From the NCBI RefSeq assembly GCF_027580225.2, contig NC_073340.2, positions 32,066,501 to 32,130,500 of the forward strand: DNA of 64,000 bases. Reading direction: 5' to 3'. The notes beneath the pieces were generated by a model. It saw nothing but the letters and a program-made list of their open reading frames with translations, did no database searches and was not told the origin of the DNA. Position numbers and translations under genes: made by a program. This stretch comes from Misgurnus anguillicaudatus. Lineage: Eukaryota; Chordata; Actinopteri; Cypriniformes; Cobitidae. Positions 24,240 to 36,856 of the stretch are shown in pieces; within the stretch, counting starts at the first letter, position 1; every line of letters starts with the position of its first letter.

Positions 24240-25080
24240 TAAGCATGCATAATTATTTCCCATACGCACAACTGGCGCAACGTCATATAATGTCTCTGAA
24301 CAGGCTCATGGCCACTTTTGGGGGAAAATAAACCAGACCCTCCATTGACTCTCCATTCAAAATAGCGGAACAAAGCAACGCTCCTACACAGCCGGCAGGC
24401 GCAAACAACCCATGAAATCACTCAGATTAAACATGTTGAGCAACCATCCGTCCACCCTGCCCGCCGCAGAGCACGAAAGATACATTAACACATTTGATTT
24501 GGTCAGTGTGGAGGCATGTCCCTTTCATTCTCACAGCGTCAAATTTGTGTAACAACGCTCCCTATTGGCCAGAGGTGTCTTACCCGGACATTTACTTGTA
24601 CCTCATCGAGTCAACAGGGAAGCAAGTGAATGATTTTACTTCGTATTTGAAAGTTACTTCGTATTTATATATTATTTCTTTATATTTAGAGTACTGAGTG
24701 CACTTTTCCGTCCAGCCATACAACTAACCTTAGTGATTTTCCAGCAATCATACCGTTACACAAATTTGATGCTGGGAGAATGAAAGGGACATGTTTTTAT
24801 ATTGACCACATTAAATGTGTTAATGTACCGTTCGCGCTCCATGGCAGACAGGGTGGACAGACAACCACTCAACATGTCCAATCTGAGTGATTTCATAGGT
24901 TATTTACGCCTGACGGCTGTGTAAAAACTTTGCTTTGCTATTTTGAATGGAAGTCTATGGAAGGGCTGGTTTATTTTCCCCCAAAAAGGGGCGGTGACGA
25001 AATTTACAGTCAAGTTCCCGGATGTGCCGGTAGTCCGTATACACCAACAGATACTGTAAACAGGAAATTATGTCATGCTC
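24240..25080. mobile_element. Foldback element with ~250-bp arms
   Basis: Left-arm phrases (cacttttgggggaaaataaaccag, ctccattcaaaatagc, tcactcagatt, acatgttgagcaaccatccgtccaccctg) return as complements at 24840-25000. Ends are roughly gcatgcataattatttcc and its partner ggaaattatgtcatgc near 25060-25077. The middle (24560-24740) is unpaired. No coding capacity. Confidence 0.75.
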
Positions 25081-27843
25081 TGAAGGCTTCCTCTATTAGT
25101 CAGACATCTTTTCACGAGGGCTGCGTTCAGCCTCGACACAACCTTGCACAACGCTTTTTAAACAAAACGATGATGCGCTGAACACCCAGTTCTGATGACA
25201 CAAGAGTTCCAACTATACGGTTGCTGAGAATGCCAATTTTTGTGTTCTTTTTTAAAAGTTTCCGGACCCATGTTAAATACTGTAAAATACACTCGATGTT
25301 ACAGTCACTGACCGAACATTTCAACTTGGACCCATTGTGCGAGCTGTCTTTTCTATGCACATGCCAACATTTCTGCTTTCTCAAACACGTGACCTGGCTT
25401 CAGTGTCTTCTTTGAACTCTCTGTCCGTGATTTGTTTTTGTTTTTACTTTTACACCCTTATGCGCCCCGTCCTCTGATGTGACACTCTACCACTCATTCT
25501 GACACCCTTCCACTGCTTTCTCGTTTTCTCGAGGGTATTTTAGTCCTCATGTATCTGGGTCATACAGTGGACTGATGGTTATACAGTGTGTAGATGTCTT
25601 TTTGTGTGCATGTGTGTTAAAATAAATGGGATTTTAAATTCATCTATTCGAAAGTAAATTACAGGCACAGATTTTGTCCTGACTTCAAATCACTCTGAAA
25701 ATCCTTAATCATGTTGTTCAATCCCCAGCTCCCATTTTCTTTGACCGTTGTTCATGTTTCACATCCAAAATGAAAATAAGGTTCTAATCACATACTATAA
25801 TCTAGAAATTAAATTAAATTAAATTTGACCGAAATGTATGATGTATGGATGTTAAAACATTAATGGAATACAAAAATAATATTGATGTCGGTGTATCAAT
25901 GGTTTAAATATATATCACTGCAAAACTGGCAAAGAAGCTAAAGTGACTTTTGGGTTTATTGACAGTTTAATGTTAAATCCTGCATGAGGGTAACAGTAAT
26001 GCATTTACACTGCAAATACAATAGCTTAAATAAAGTTACAATTAATAAAATGCTGCGTTATTTCAGTCCATCTCACGAGAAATCGTACATATTTTACAAG
26101 TTGGCTTATTCTTATCAAATCATACGAAGCTGATAACCTGCGCGAGGGCGTGGATGTACTGAAGAGCTATTTATTTACATAATTTAAATTACTGTTAGTT
26201 TAAATGTACTTACATTAAACAACTATACATCATTAAAAAGTGTTTTGATTTAAGATTTAGTTTTTGAACTTTATTTTAATCTGAGAATCCTAGTAACAGT
26301 AATTTCTTCATTTTTGTCAGGCGTTATGAAAATGAAAAACGGTACATACCTTTAATTTGAAATATAACCCTCAGCCGCACTCATTGATAAAAATACTCCT
26401 CCGTGATCGTCATGAAAGCACTCGATAAAACAACATCTATCGGGGCTTTTAATTCAAAGTATGCATATTTGGAGAAATATTACTTCAATTTTATATGTTT
26501 ACTTCAAATTTCTGCAGTGGGGCTAATATTTCACCCATTTTTATTGCAAAAATGGCGATATGAGCAAGCTGGAGTCTCTCGGAGTCTGCAGTCATTCACA
26601 CTCAGTTTGTTTCATTCATACGTGAAGCCGGAGGGCGCTAAAGTCTGAAACTCTTTCATAAACTTTCATAGAAAGAATAAGACGTCAGTCAGCTCAGCAG
26701 CAGCAGCTGTCAGTCAGACGTGAACTTGAACAGTGACCTGCAACGAGCGATCGCTGTTTTTATAATAACATGTAAATAAAGATGTTTTGATGTTTTAAAA
26801 CCATGGAGACAATAAACACGATTAAGATTATATATGGTTTGTCTGTATTTTTAACGCTATGTCTATTATTTTTATAACAGTACTGTATATTATAATGCTA
26901 TGCTAAGCTAACAGCATAAATAACATAAAATTGTTTATTTTCGGTCTTATTTTATGATCCAAAGCCACATCAGATCACGCATGATTGTTTAAGCACTCGA
27001 CTTTTGATGTTATAATGTGAGTTTTATTATAAATGCTTTTATTTGTAGTGTTTTGATGGTATGCTAAGCTAACGTATAGCTGTTCTGTAAACATCTGCTG
27101 TCTGGAGATATGAGATATGTGTTTCTATGAATAATTTTGACTGGTAAAGCTTCTTTAAGGTAAGTTTCTTTTTGTAAGAAAGGACTTTAATAAAAAGAAA
27201 GTGAATTGAGACAAAAGGAGGAAATAAAACACTAAATAGAAATTATGAGCAATTATTATATTGTTTATAATAATAAAATAAACATTTAGACAGCCATATC
27301 CCGGATTAAAAGTTGTTAATGACTCATCCGGATGCTTATTTAATGAGTCTGTTTAAAACACGGAGCAATAGGACAATAAACTGAAAGGATGTTGTGAGAT
27401 ATAAATAAACAAACATTAGCTTAGCATTTTTGCTGTTTTCTCTAAATAAATTTACATGACATGGGTCTAAAAAACATTTCATAAAATACAGAGTTTTAGA
27501 GGTATCATCTTCAGATTTAAAACAGAACATGGTCAGACCTGTGGCTTTAACCGCAGAGCATTTCTAGATTGCTCCAAGGCCAATTTCATTTAGATTTTCA
27601 TAACAATATTTCATACATGTTTGGTGGAGTTTATAAAAAAGAATAATTTAAGCTCTCTATAACAACTTTTTTCATTATGACAGTAACTAATGTTCACCTC
27701 TTAATAAACTTCCAAGTGTCTGCTTTCAAATGAGACCAAACTTATGCTTTTAGTGCAAAGACTTCATAAACTGTATCTATTTTAGTTTGGCTATGACAGT
27801 TTTTGTGGGGGGGTTCAGAAAATGGAATGAGGGCTAACAGGTT
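25081..27843. other. Intergenic stretch, no gene recognised
   Basis: A+T-rich. 26070-26130 (ctcacgagaaatcgtacatattttac) is a fragment of the short foldback family at 21520. A ~40-base segment (ttatgctaagctaac) near 26900 and 27060 occurs twice. No frame with a known domain. Confidence 0.45.
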
Positions 27844-27844
27844 G

Positions 27845-28200
27845 TACGATGCTCATGAAAAAACGAAACCGAACCCCTAACCCCGCACCTATCACCAAGG
27901 TCACAGCAGTCAAGGCAAATTGTACCAAAACTTAGGAATGTGGTCATATGAATTAATACGAATTAGCCAATTTAGTAAAATATGTACGAATTTTCGTGAG
28001 ATAGCGTTGGTTATTTTCAACCCAGCGTTGTGTTAAAAGGGATGAACTGGGTTGTATTTTAATCTATGCTGGGTTTGTTTAACTCAATAATTGTTTAACT
28101 CAAACATTTTAACCCATTGTTGGCTCATATATAAACATTTCTGAGGTTAATTTAACCCAACAGCTGGTTTTGTCCCTTTTTGACCCAACGTTGGGTTAAT
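27845..28200 (-). mobile_element. Fragments of two short element families
   Basis: 27845-28010 is an inverted relative of 21520-21729 (gaattagccaatttagtaaaatatgtacgaattttcgtgagatagcg; quoted in part: aaatatgtacgaattttcg). It abuts a degenerate member of the aaccca family (tcaacccagcgttg ... gacccaacgttgggttaat, to about 28200). Confidence 0.6.
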
Positions 28201-28315
28201 TTTTGTGTGTGTATAAGATAATATAACTTTTTATGCGGTATTGAAATTGCAAAAATTCTATGAAAAGTATCAAGTTTTTAATATTATTTACTTATACAGA
28301 AAATAAGCATTACTA

Positions 28316-28548
28316 CCCTGTAAAAGGTGAAAGTGGGATAAACTTAAAATTACTTCAGTTGGTAACACCTTTTACACTTTTTAACTTTTACGTTTTTTAA
28401 ACTTTTAATTTACTTTATATAAAATTTTATTTTATATTAAATTACTTTATAAATTACTTTTAACATACTTTAGTTTCACTTTTGAACGAATGAACAAGTT
28501 TCAACAACTTTTTTTAGGTGTTACCAACTTTTTAGTTTTTACAGTGTA
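28316..28548. mobile_element. Short palindromic element (ctgtaaaa...ttttacag ends)
   Basis: ccctgtaaaaggtg...ttggtaacacct on the left mirrors aggtgttaccaac...agtttttacagtg on the right. The body is extremely T/A-rich (ttactttataaa). Confidence 0.65.
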
Positions 28549-29459
28549 TGTGGCTGATTCTCACGAAACCATTGAAACACCACGGCACTAATGATTTTAG
28601 CTTTAAAATGTGTAATATAGTAACATTAAAAAGCATCAGAATTAACACAATACTGTGTTCTACCTTGCACAATGTGTGATTTCAACATAAGAATTTATAA
28701 TTGGAAATTTTATCTCATTTTCTGCTGAAATTCTCATTACTGCAATGTGTTCGGCTGTGTTTGAACATGCGTCATGTTGTAATTTAATCAAATTAACACA
28801 AAAATATTAAGAAAAAAAATAAATGGATGTTTTGCTAGACTACTTTAGATGACAGAAAAAATATTTACTGAATATTCATGTATAATAATAATGAAGAAAA
28901 ATTAGGAAAATGATGTGTCCATGCCTGATGTTCTCATCCTCCGCAACACTTTTTGAGAACAGTTTAAGCACACATACAGAATTTTAATAAAGTTTGAGCA
29001 CATGGACCAGTTACTTCAAGATGGCTACCAGGTAAGATCATTTTTTTACAGTTAATTTGAGATATTGTCTTGTCAGAATGCTTACACGACATTATGATTA
29101 TCATTACCGCAACAGATGCTTATTAAATGTTAATTTAATTAATAGAAGCATAATACTTTGATTTTAAATGCATGTGCAGAATCTCCAAATTATGTTCTTT
29201 CAGGTTTGTCATGTCATTTTGAAAATATGTCAGTGTCGATGTTTTCTGACTGTTGCGGTAATGATATTTTTTAGGACTAATTTTTTAAATTATGTTACAA
29301 AAAGTGTTAAATGATAAGTAAAAGTTTTTAAATTAATGTTCCCATTTACTCCAGACTTTGTTTTTCAATGTCTGGTGGGAAAAAAAGTAAATTTAAGCAA
29401 TTTTTACATTTTCATGCTTGACATTTTTAAAACCAAGTTTTCGTGAGAATCACCCATGT
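28549..29459. mobile_element. Element with inverted ends (gattctcacgaaa)
   Basis: GGCTGATTCTCACGAAACC near 28553 is mirrored by tttcgtgagaatcaccc near 29437. The 900-bp interior is A/T-rich; landmarks like attactgcaatgtg and cattaccgcaac suggest further weak pairing. No transposase seen. Confidence 0.6.
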
Positions 29460-30494
29460 GGTTATTAAAATAAAATGACTTTTGTTGCAGTTTGTGAGGA
29501 GCATGGTCATGTACTCCAACCAATCAGAGGAAAGAGGTCTCTATACAGTATATGGCCATCCCTCACCTCTGTCCCGTGACATTTTTTTGCAGAATCCCTC
29601 CTCAACCCCATCACCTCACTATCTGCTTGTATACTTATCCCAGTTAAGGAAGCGGGAGCACCATGGATTCGGGCTAATATTCAAAGCTCAGAGCCTGGAC
29701 AGCATGACCAATATGCTTTATTTCATATTTGATAACATGTTAATTTAAATGTGTGTATATACAGTATAAGCCATTTGTATATTTTAGCAAAACTAATATT
29801 ACGTATAATATCAGCATGATATAAAAATTTGCCAAACCACCCACTTATAATTCCAACCTCTCGATTTACTGTCATCACAAGCTCATGTGTTTCATTCTTC
29901 ACGGCAGGGACAGAAACAGGTCAATGTCTGAACATACAGTTTCATCTTGATGTGTCAGGTAACACATCTTTTACTATTAAAATATGTGACGGAGAGTGTC
30001 ACCCCATAGAAAAGGTCATAACCTTGTCACTTTTCAGTCTGATAACACAATTCACGCTCAGGGAACATGAGCTCACTGTGACTACTCAAAGAAAATATAT
30101 TGCTTTTATTACCAGATCACACATACTTGCAGAGCAGACAATGATTGGAAATGCCGTCTGAAGGATTTAATTCAAGACTGCCCTATTGCACTTCTAGTAC
30201 TATAAATTAGATACCTGTCGGTTACATTTCCTCTGACATTGTATGGCTCTTTATTTAGTGACGCAGCGCGTACTAAGCAAATCCAACTAACAAGATATGA
30301 AACCCATGAATGGAAAAGATGATGCATGAAAATGCTTTACAGTGGCTCGCCACTAGGGAAATATCCACAAGACTGGAAACTCATAAGATTATTATGAGAT
30401 GAACTGTGGCCATAATAAGACCAGTAATGTGCATTTAAAACTAAATAGGATACGTTTGGATTTTTCTTTGTTACGCTTTTATGCAAATATGTTA
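29460..30494. other. Intergenic, no gene recognised
   Basis: Single-copy-looking sequence. An 88-codon and a 110-codon frame occur here (29482, 29829), but neither has a recognisable domain or convincing splice context. Confidence 0.4.
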
Positions 30495-30867
30495 ACATTA
30501 AAGTCACAATGAAAATGAAATTAAAGCATTTTATTTCTTTTGCAATATTGTGGCATTTTTTACAAATGAATTATCTGTGAGCTTCATTATATTTAAAAAG
30601 TCATGTGCCCTCATAATCTTTAATCAAATCAAATCCCCTCCCCGAAACCATATCTCTTTTCTTCCAGTAACGAGGAATGGCAAGAGGGTGTGGCCTGGAA
30701 AAAGGATCGCAACAATTAGCAATTAGCAACATGACCCAACTTCCAATCAATAGACAAATTCAAGTCCGCCCTACTTTTTTCTCGTTTCAGAAGCCGTTCT
30801 ACTTCTGAAATATCCAGACGGGAAAAATAAGACAATCGCTACTTCCGTTTCATTGTGACTTTAATGT
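30495..30867. mobile_element. Short element with inverted ends (acattaaagtcacaatg)
   Basis: ACATTAAAGTCACAATGAAA at the left is mirrored by CATTGTGACTTTAATGT at the right. The interior is unpaired and contains a repeated tagcaattagcaa. About 370 bp. Confidence 0.75.
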
Positions 30868-30965
30868 AAATGTTAATATTAAAGAAGGTGGAAATGTTTA
30901 TGGATGACTAAATAATGTTTCTGATGCAAAACACAAAGAAACTTAGATTAGGTGGGAAATATTGT

Positions 30966-31553
30966 TTAACTCTTTTCCCACCAGTGTTTTTAATAAAGGT
31001 GTCAGGCAGCGGCAGCAGTTTTTTATGATTTTCACAAAAGTTTAATGCCTTTCAGAAAATGTTCTTCTTTAAATATATAAACATACAATATATAAAATGA
31101 AATAACAAACTTTTTATCACCTCTCAAAAATATCAAATTTTTAGCAAAAAGCTGAGATAATTCCATTTTTGTATAGGACTTTTGATAAAGATCAGATTCA
31201 GAGCGATCATCAAAACATACACGAAGTTTGAACTGTTTGCCCTAAGGCAGTGTTTCCCAATCCTGGTCCTCGAGGCCCCCTCCCAGAAAGTTTTAGATGT
31301 CTCCTTATTTAACACACCTAATTTAACTCCTGATAACACCTGATTTGTTAGGGAGACATGTTTACCATTTTGGAAGGAGGCTGATAAGTTGAATCAGGTG
31401 TTTTAAAATAGGAAGACATCTAAAACTTTCTGGGACGGGGGGCCTCGATGACCAGGATTGGGAAATACGGATTGCCAGAAAATCTCGTCATTGGCAGCGA
31501 AGCGTTTTCTCTTAATTGACGAGTGAACTTGTCAATGGCGGGGTAAGAGTAAA
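30966..31553 (+). mobile_element. TTAA-flanked element, CTCTTTC family, copy A (interrupted)
   Basis: Starts TTAACTCTTTTCCCACC and ends tgtcaatggcggggtaagagt. Between are the family landmarks (cacaaaagtttaatgcc, tttaaatatataaacata, gataattccatttttg, gatcagattcagagcgatc). A hAT-like palindrome (31247-31470) is inserted in it. Confidence 0.75.
31247..31470. mobile_element. hAT-like palindromic element
   Basis: CAGTGTTTCCCAATCCTGGT mirrors accaggattgggaaatac. Arms pair through agaaagttttagatgtctcc / gacatctaaaactttct and to aacacctga / tcaggtgtt at the centre. A familiar fish short hAT form; the duplication is not readable. Confidence 0.8.
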
Positions 31554-31935
31554 TGGGACATACCATGAAAATCTGACTTCTTTCATGTTTAAGTGCTATA
31601 ATTGGGTCCCCAGTGCTTTTATCAACCCAGAAAATGTGAAAAAGATCAACCAAGTACTTAGTTTTGTTAAACCATTTTCCACAAGCATGTGAAAAAATAG
31701 GTCATTGAAATGTGGCTCCCCTGATGATGTCAGAAGGGGATAATACCACCTCTTAATCTACACTATTCAACCACGCCACTGCCATTTAGTACAGAGATCA
31801 GCTCATTTGCATGTTAAAGGACACACCCAAAACGACACATTTATGCTCACACCTACAAAGGGACAATTTTAACTTGCTATAATAAATTATCTATATGATA
31901 TTTTAATCTTGAAAGTCTTGTGAAATGTCCCTAAA
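31550..31935 (+). repeat. Interspersed repeat (ggacatatcatgaaaat family), nearly complete
   Basis: Runs from gggacataccatgaaaatc through ttgggtccccagtgctttta, tgatgtcagaaggggataa, ggacacacccaaaacg and ends cttgtgaaatgtccct. It provides the reference order for the other copies. Confidence 0.8.
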
Positions 31936-32180
31936 GTGACCATACGTGCCATTTTTCCCAGACACATCCTGGCCAGGATTTCGGGTGTGTCCCCAGAAAG
32001 TCGCATTTGTCAACTGTATACTTCATCGAGGTACTCACATTTTAGTTAAAACATTATAATATTACGATTTATTTCTCTTAAAACATACAATCATTGTACA
32101 ATCACCAATGCGACTTCCAGAGGACACACCCGAAATCTTGGCCAGGACGTGTCTGGGGAAAATGGCATGTATGGTCATCC
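31935..32180. mobile_element. Foldback element (gtgaccatacgtgccatttt ends)
   Basis: GTGACCATACGTGCCATTTT at 31936 is mirrored by aaaatggcatgtatggtcat. Arms continue through cagacacatcctggccagga / tcttggccaggacgtgtctg and ggtgtgtcc / ggacacacc. The short centre is A/T-rich. Confidence 0.85.
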
Positions 32181-32756
32181 TACTCTTTGATCATTACTGT
32201 AAATACTTTATGGAGTTTTAATGCTAAAACAGAGCTTTTTTGCCCACATGATGTTGTTAGTGCCATCTTATCTGCCAGCTGGGGCAAACTGCCAATGCAA
32301 AGTATAAGCAACCAAACGTTGACCCCTGATTTTAACTCACGACCACCCACAGCACAAAAATGCATAAAACAAGTTATTTTATTACTCATTCTGCAATTTA
32401 GTTAAGATGTGCTGGAAGGAAATCAAATTGTTGATGACAAAGGATGGCAATGCAGAAAGCATAAACTAGTGAAGCACTGAAGCAGCATGGAGTTAAACAC
32501 AAAGTAAGAACACAGCATGTGTCAGATCTGAAACAAACGTGTGCATTGCACTTAATGTAGCAGGTGATTTTAGGTGTGATATCATCCTGCTTGGATCCTA
32601 AATGCAGTCCTGCTGTTTCCAGTCAGAACAGAGAGCTGTTAGATCAATGCCTCTCTAAAGACAGAAGCAGGAGACAAGAATACCTGTAGTGCCACTTACT
32701 GCTTAATGAAAGAAACACGCATGCACAAATAAAAGGACACAAATGCTTATGCATGC

Positions 32757-32798
<42 letters not shown>

Positions 32799-33966
32799 TA
32801 TGTTTTTAATTAAAGTATTTTCCAGTAAATGCTTTACTGGGTTGTGTACAGATGGAAACAAATCTCTGGTCTGGAGCTGAACTGTTGTCCAGTAATTGGT
32901 GACCTCTGCTCTGGTGTGAAGGTAAATTCAGTCTCCCTGCTCATCCACCTGTAACTGACTCCAAAACTAAACAATGGACTGTTTTCACGGTGTGAACACT
33001 ACTAATAAGGTTTGTTTTTCAGGGTTACACATACAACAGTTCACGGTGAGATGGGGTAAACACCTGTGTGTTTCCTCACTACTAATGAACCTCAAAACAA
33101 CAGACAGATTTGCAGGTCAAGTTCAGTATCAGCTACAAGACTCATGCAAAAATTCCCTCATGTCATCCAATCGTCTGCCTCAGTCCATCACTGTTTTTAT
33201 TCACTCGGCTGTCTGCCGACGGAGCCCTCGCAGTAAATTGAATAGGATGATGGCCTGACAGTTTGATGATAGCAATTATCTTCTCAGCGCTAGCTGTAAC
33301 ATTTTCACAGCGATCAACGAGTACGATTGGACTGGCTGAACGGACCGTGTTTTAGTGTGAAGAGAGGAAACTAATTTGGTGGGCACACAAAAATAAAACC
33401 AAACACACGCCCCATCGATACGAGCGAACATTGGGAGATTTTATGTGTGTGTTAAGGTCATATGTGCTTTTTTCTGTACAAGATTGGTTTTTATTAAACT
33501 CTTCAAATGTGACCCTGGACCACAAAACCAGTCATAAGGGATTTATATATCTTGAAATGATAAAAAAACAAGCTATTTGTTGATGCATGGTTTGTTAGTA
33601 TATGACAATATTTGGCTGAAATACAACTATTTGAAAGTGTGGAACTTGAGAGTGCAAAAATCTAAATATTGTGAAGAGGGATTAGGCGTTTTTAACCATC
33701 CAATGAAAAGTATGAAAGCCCTGACAAGCATACATCATTATTTTTTTCTTTGGCGTTTTCTCCTGATCAGTGATTTATGAACAAAAAATAAAAAGAAAGA
33801 AATAAAAAGAATGCAGAATGTCACTTTTTCAAGTGCAGACGTATGGAAAGATTTTCTTTACAAATACGCCTAAAGGAAACGTGACATAATTTTAAGTCAC
33901 TTAAAGGGAAGGCAACTACATATCAATAATGTAATTACTGTAAGTCAGAAAAATAAAATATGTATA
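32181..33966. other. Intergenic; (GA)n at 32762-32793 and a candidate conserved block
   Basis: A 32-base GA microsatellite is clear. The block at about 33130-33340 (tcatccaatcgtctgcctcag, atgatagcaattatcttctc agcgctagctg) has complex composition and no match to repeats here, so it is a candidate noncoding element. No gene. Confidence 0.4.
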
Positions 33967-34410
33967 CACTGCAAAAAATTATTTTCAAGAAAAAAAACTT
34001 AGTATTTTTGTCTTGTTTTCAGTACAAATATCTAAATTCTTAAATTAAGATGCTTTTTCTTGATGAGCAAAACGACTCAAGAAAATAAGTCTAGTTTTTA
34101 GACCAAAAATATCAAATTTAAGTGATTTTGTGCATAAAACAAGCCAAAAAAAAAATTTTCTTGAATTTTTCTTGAATTTAGTGTTTAAGAAAAATGTTCA
34201 AGTTTTTTTTTTGCTTACCCTATTGGCAGATTTTTTTCTTGTTTTATGCACAAAATCACTTAAATTTGATTGTTTTCTTGTCTAAAAACTAGATTTGTTT
34301 TCTTGGGTCATTTTGCTCATCAAGAAAAAGCAACTTAATTTAAGAATTTTTAGAAAAAACAAGACAAAAATACTAAGAATTTTTTTCTTGAAAATATTTT
34401 TTTTGCATTG
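33967..34410. mobile_element. TA-flanked palindromic element, copy 1
   Basis: Flanked by TATA on both sides (33963-33966, 34411-34414). Ends CACTGCAAAAAA and TTTTTTGCATTG are inverted. Arms pair along almost the whole length (cttgatgagcaaaacgactc / gggtcattttgctcatcaag; gattttgtgcataaaacaag / cttgttttatgcacaaaatc). Tc1/mariner-like by its TA target. Confidence 0.85.
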
Positions 34411-34503
34411 TATAAAGGAATACAAACTATTTATTGTGCAAAAACTACAAAATCTATTCAAAAACTATAAAGTAATCTTGAATCATTCATAAACCATTTT
34501 ATA

Positions 34504-34906
34504 CACTGCAAAAAAATGATTTTCAATAAAAACAAACATTTCTTAGTATTTTTGTCTTGTTTTCAGTAAAAAATATCTAAAAAATCTTAAATTAAAATGC
34601 TTTTTCTTGATGAGCAAATGACTCAAGAAAATAAATATAGTTTTTAGACAAAAAATAATAATTTAAGTGATTTTGTGCATAAAACAAGCAAATAAATAAA
34701 AAAATAAAAATAAAATAAATCTGCCAATGGGGTAAGCAAAAAAAAAAAATCTTGAACATTTTTCTTAAACACTAAATTCAAGAAAAATGCAAGAAAATTT
34801 TGCTTACCCCATTGGCAGATTTTTTTGCTTGTTTTATGCACAAAATCACTTAAATTTGATATTTTTGGTCTAAAAACTAGACTTATTTTCTTTCTTTTTT
34901 GCAGTG
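34504..34906. mobile_element. TA-flanked palindromic element, copy 2
   Basis: Same family as the preceding element, 93 bp downstream, flanked by TA (34502-34503, 34907-34908). The right arm is partly eroded near the end (ttttctttcttttttgcagtg) and an extra A/T-rich run occurs near 34690-34720. Confidence 0.85.
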
Positions 34907-35758
34907 TACCATGCCATAACAGTATTACAGTATGTTGTTGCGCTTCAAAATATGTAAATAAAACAGAAATGAGCAACAGAGAGCGAGAGGACTAAGTATT
35001 TTATTTATATAAGGCACTTTGAGCAAATCAGACAAAAAGGTGGAAAAACATTTGAAAACGCCCCAAAATTGGGAAACCCCTCTTTTTGTTCCACAGAGAG
35101 CTCCTTCTGGAGATTTTAGCTTATTATTTTGGAGGGCACGCTATCACCTTTGTTTCACGTCAGATTGCATGCCGCTATCTCTACATGAGGTGAGTCTGTT
35201 TATCCTTTCTTATTAGACTGAATTTATGTGTAAAGTTATGAGATTACTGTATAATCTGACCTTTATAATTTAAATAAAAAGAAGCATTGTCCCATTAAAT
35301 GATCAGGGAAAGCAGTGAGACCTCTGGGGGGTCTTACGATATGGGCCATTTATTTCTCAATCTTAGTCTTGATCCCATTATCATGTATAAAAATGAAAAG
35401 TCTCATTAGCAGTCAAAATCGCACTATATCAGCCTATAATGAGCGTTCAAGTGAAAGATCTTCAATTATATATTTTAGAAAGTAAAAAAGATAAAGACCG
35501 GCGGTTAGGAACTAGGCATGGAGGCTTCCTGAGAATCCGTTTGCAGGAAGCAGTCAAAAAGGAGGCAAAGATCCATGAACCAAATACCAGTCCAACCAGG
35601 CAAACAAAACAGTAGGGTAATCCAACAGGCAAAATCCAGAAAACAGGCATAATAGTCATAACAGGCAAACAATCAACAGGCAATGAAAACGCTTGGTATG
35701 GCAGTGGAGACTGGCACTCCACTAAGAAAAAATGAATGATCATGGCTACTTATAGAGG
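34907..35758. other. Intergenic, no gene recognised
   Basis: Includes a block with repeated caggcaa motifs (35560-35700: accaggcaaacaaaac, ccaacaggcaaaatcc, acaggcaaacaatcaacagg) resembling element ends in fish genomes, but no boundaries could be set. Confidence 0.35.
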
Positions 35759-35884
35759 GTATGCATTGACGTCACTTTTCCTCGTGACCACGTCGGAGCT
35801 CACCCTGTTGAGTGGCAAAATATTTAGCAAAATGGCTGGCTGTTCTAACACCGGCCATGAAAATGTCAGTATAACTGACAATTA

Positions 35885-36067
35885 TCAGCAAAAATTTAAT
35901 TGAGTTGGACATGATAGTGACTCTAGCAACTTGTTAACCCACCTGTGGTCAGTGGACGTTGGCATGGATGATCTATTAACTTCCCCTTTCGGTGTTTTTT
36001 GGTGTCTGTAAAATGATAGCTTGTTAAATCTGTTAGTACAGTCTATCGCATAACAGCTTTTTCCCAT
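35885..36067 (-). pseudogene. THAP zinc-finger fragment of a transposase
   Basis: The frame opens MGKSCYAIDCTNRFNK, then SFYRHQKTPKGEV and HRWVNKLLESL. This fits the THAP start: Met near the Cys pair, C-x4-C, then an aromatic-rich F-Y-R stretch and an R-W before a helix. Family THAP domains are ~80-90 residues of C2CH type binding specific DNA. Here the frame stops after 60 residues and lacks a clear C-terminal C-x2-H. Two further copies of the same start exist downstream on the other strand (about 36178 and 36418), the latter with a stop after six codons. It is treated as a dead remnant; similarity was judged by motif only. Confidence 0.55.
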
Positions 36068-36856
36068 TCAGATGTGTTTTTACTGATTTCACACTGTACA
36101 CAAATTCTGCCGCTCTGTCTTTTGCCACTCAGTGGGCATAACCGCAGTCACTTTCGCCGAAGGTGATGTCACGTGCTCTAAAAGCTGTTGTGCGACAGTT
36201 TTAACAAGCATTCGGAGCAGCTATTGTTTAACAGACTGCCAAAAAACACCGAAAAGGAGAGGTAAATGGATCGTCCATGCCAACGTCCACTGACCACAGG
36301 TTGACAAGTTGCTAGGGTCATTATCAAGTCCAACTAAATATAATTTTTGCTGATAATGGAACAGCCAGCCATTTTGTCTGAGCGACAGCATTAAAATAGC
36401 GTGAAAAACGAGTCTAAAATGGGAAAAGAAGTTGTGTGATCGACAGATTCAACAAAAATGTGGAGATGTCTTCATCCAGACTGCAAAAAACACTCAAAGG
36501 AGAACTAAATCAGTAGCAGTGGTCATGTATGTACAATTTTGGGGTTAAAAAAATCCTATAAAAATACACTTGAATACTCTTATTATGCGTAATTGTAAAG
36601 TTTTGTCAGTGAGCCTTCATTAAAAAAACATCCATTATGACGAGCCTTGTGTTCTACAAAGGTGGAATGATTTAATAGTGTTAGGCAAGACAGACATATG
36701 TGTCGGAAAAAGCAATGTCTGGCCATATGCCAATGTCCACAGACTACTGGTTGTTTGGCAAGTTGTTAGGTTCACTGTGCCTAAGGCCAACTAAATACAA
36801 TTTAAGCTGATAATAGTCAGTTTTACTGGCGTTTTAGCAGCAGCCGCTATGAAAAC

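Noticed and set aside
34644..34976. 110-codon minus-strand frame
   Set aside because: Lies in the TA-flanked palindromic element; Lys/Phe runs come from poly(A)/poly(T).
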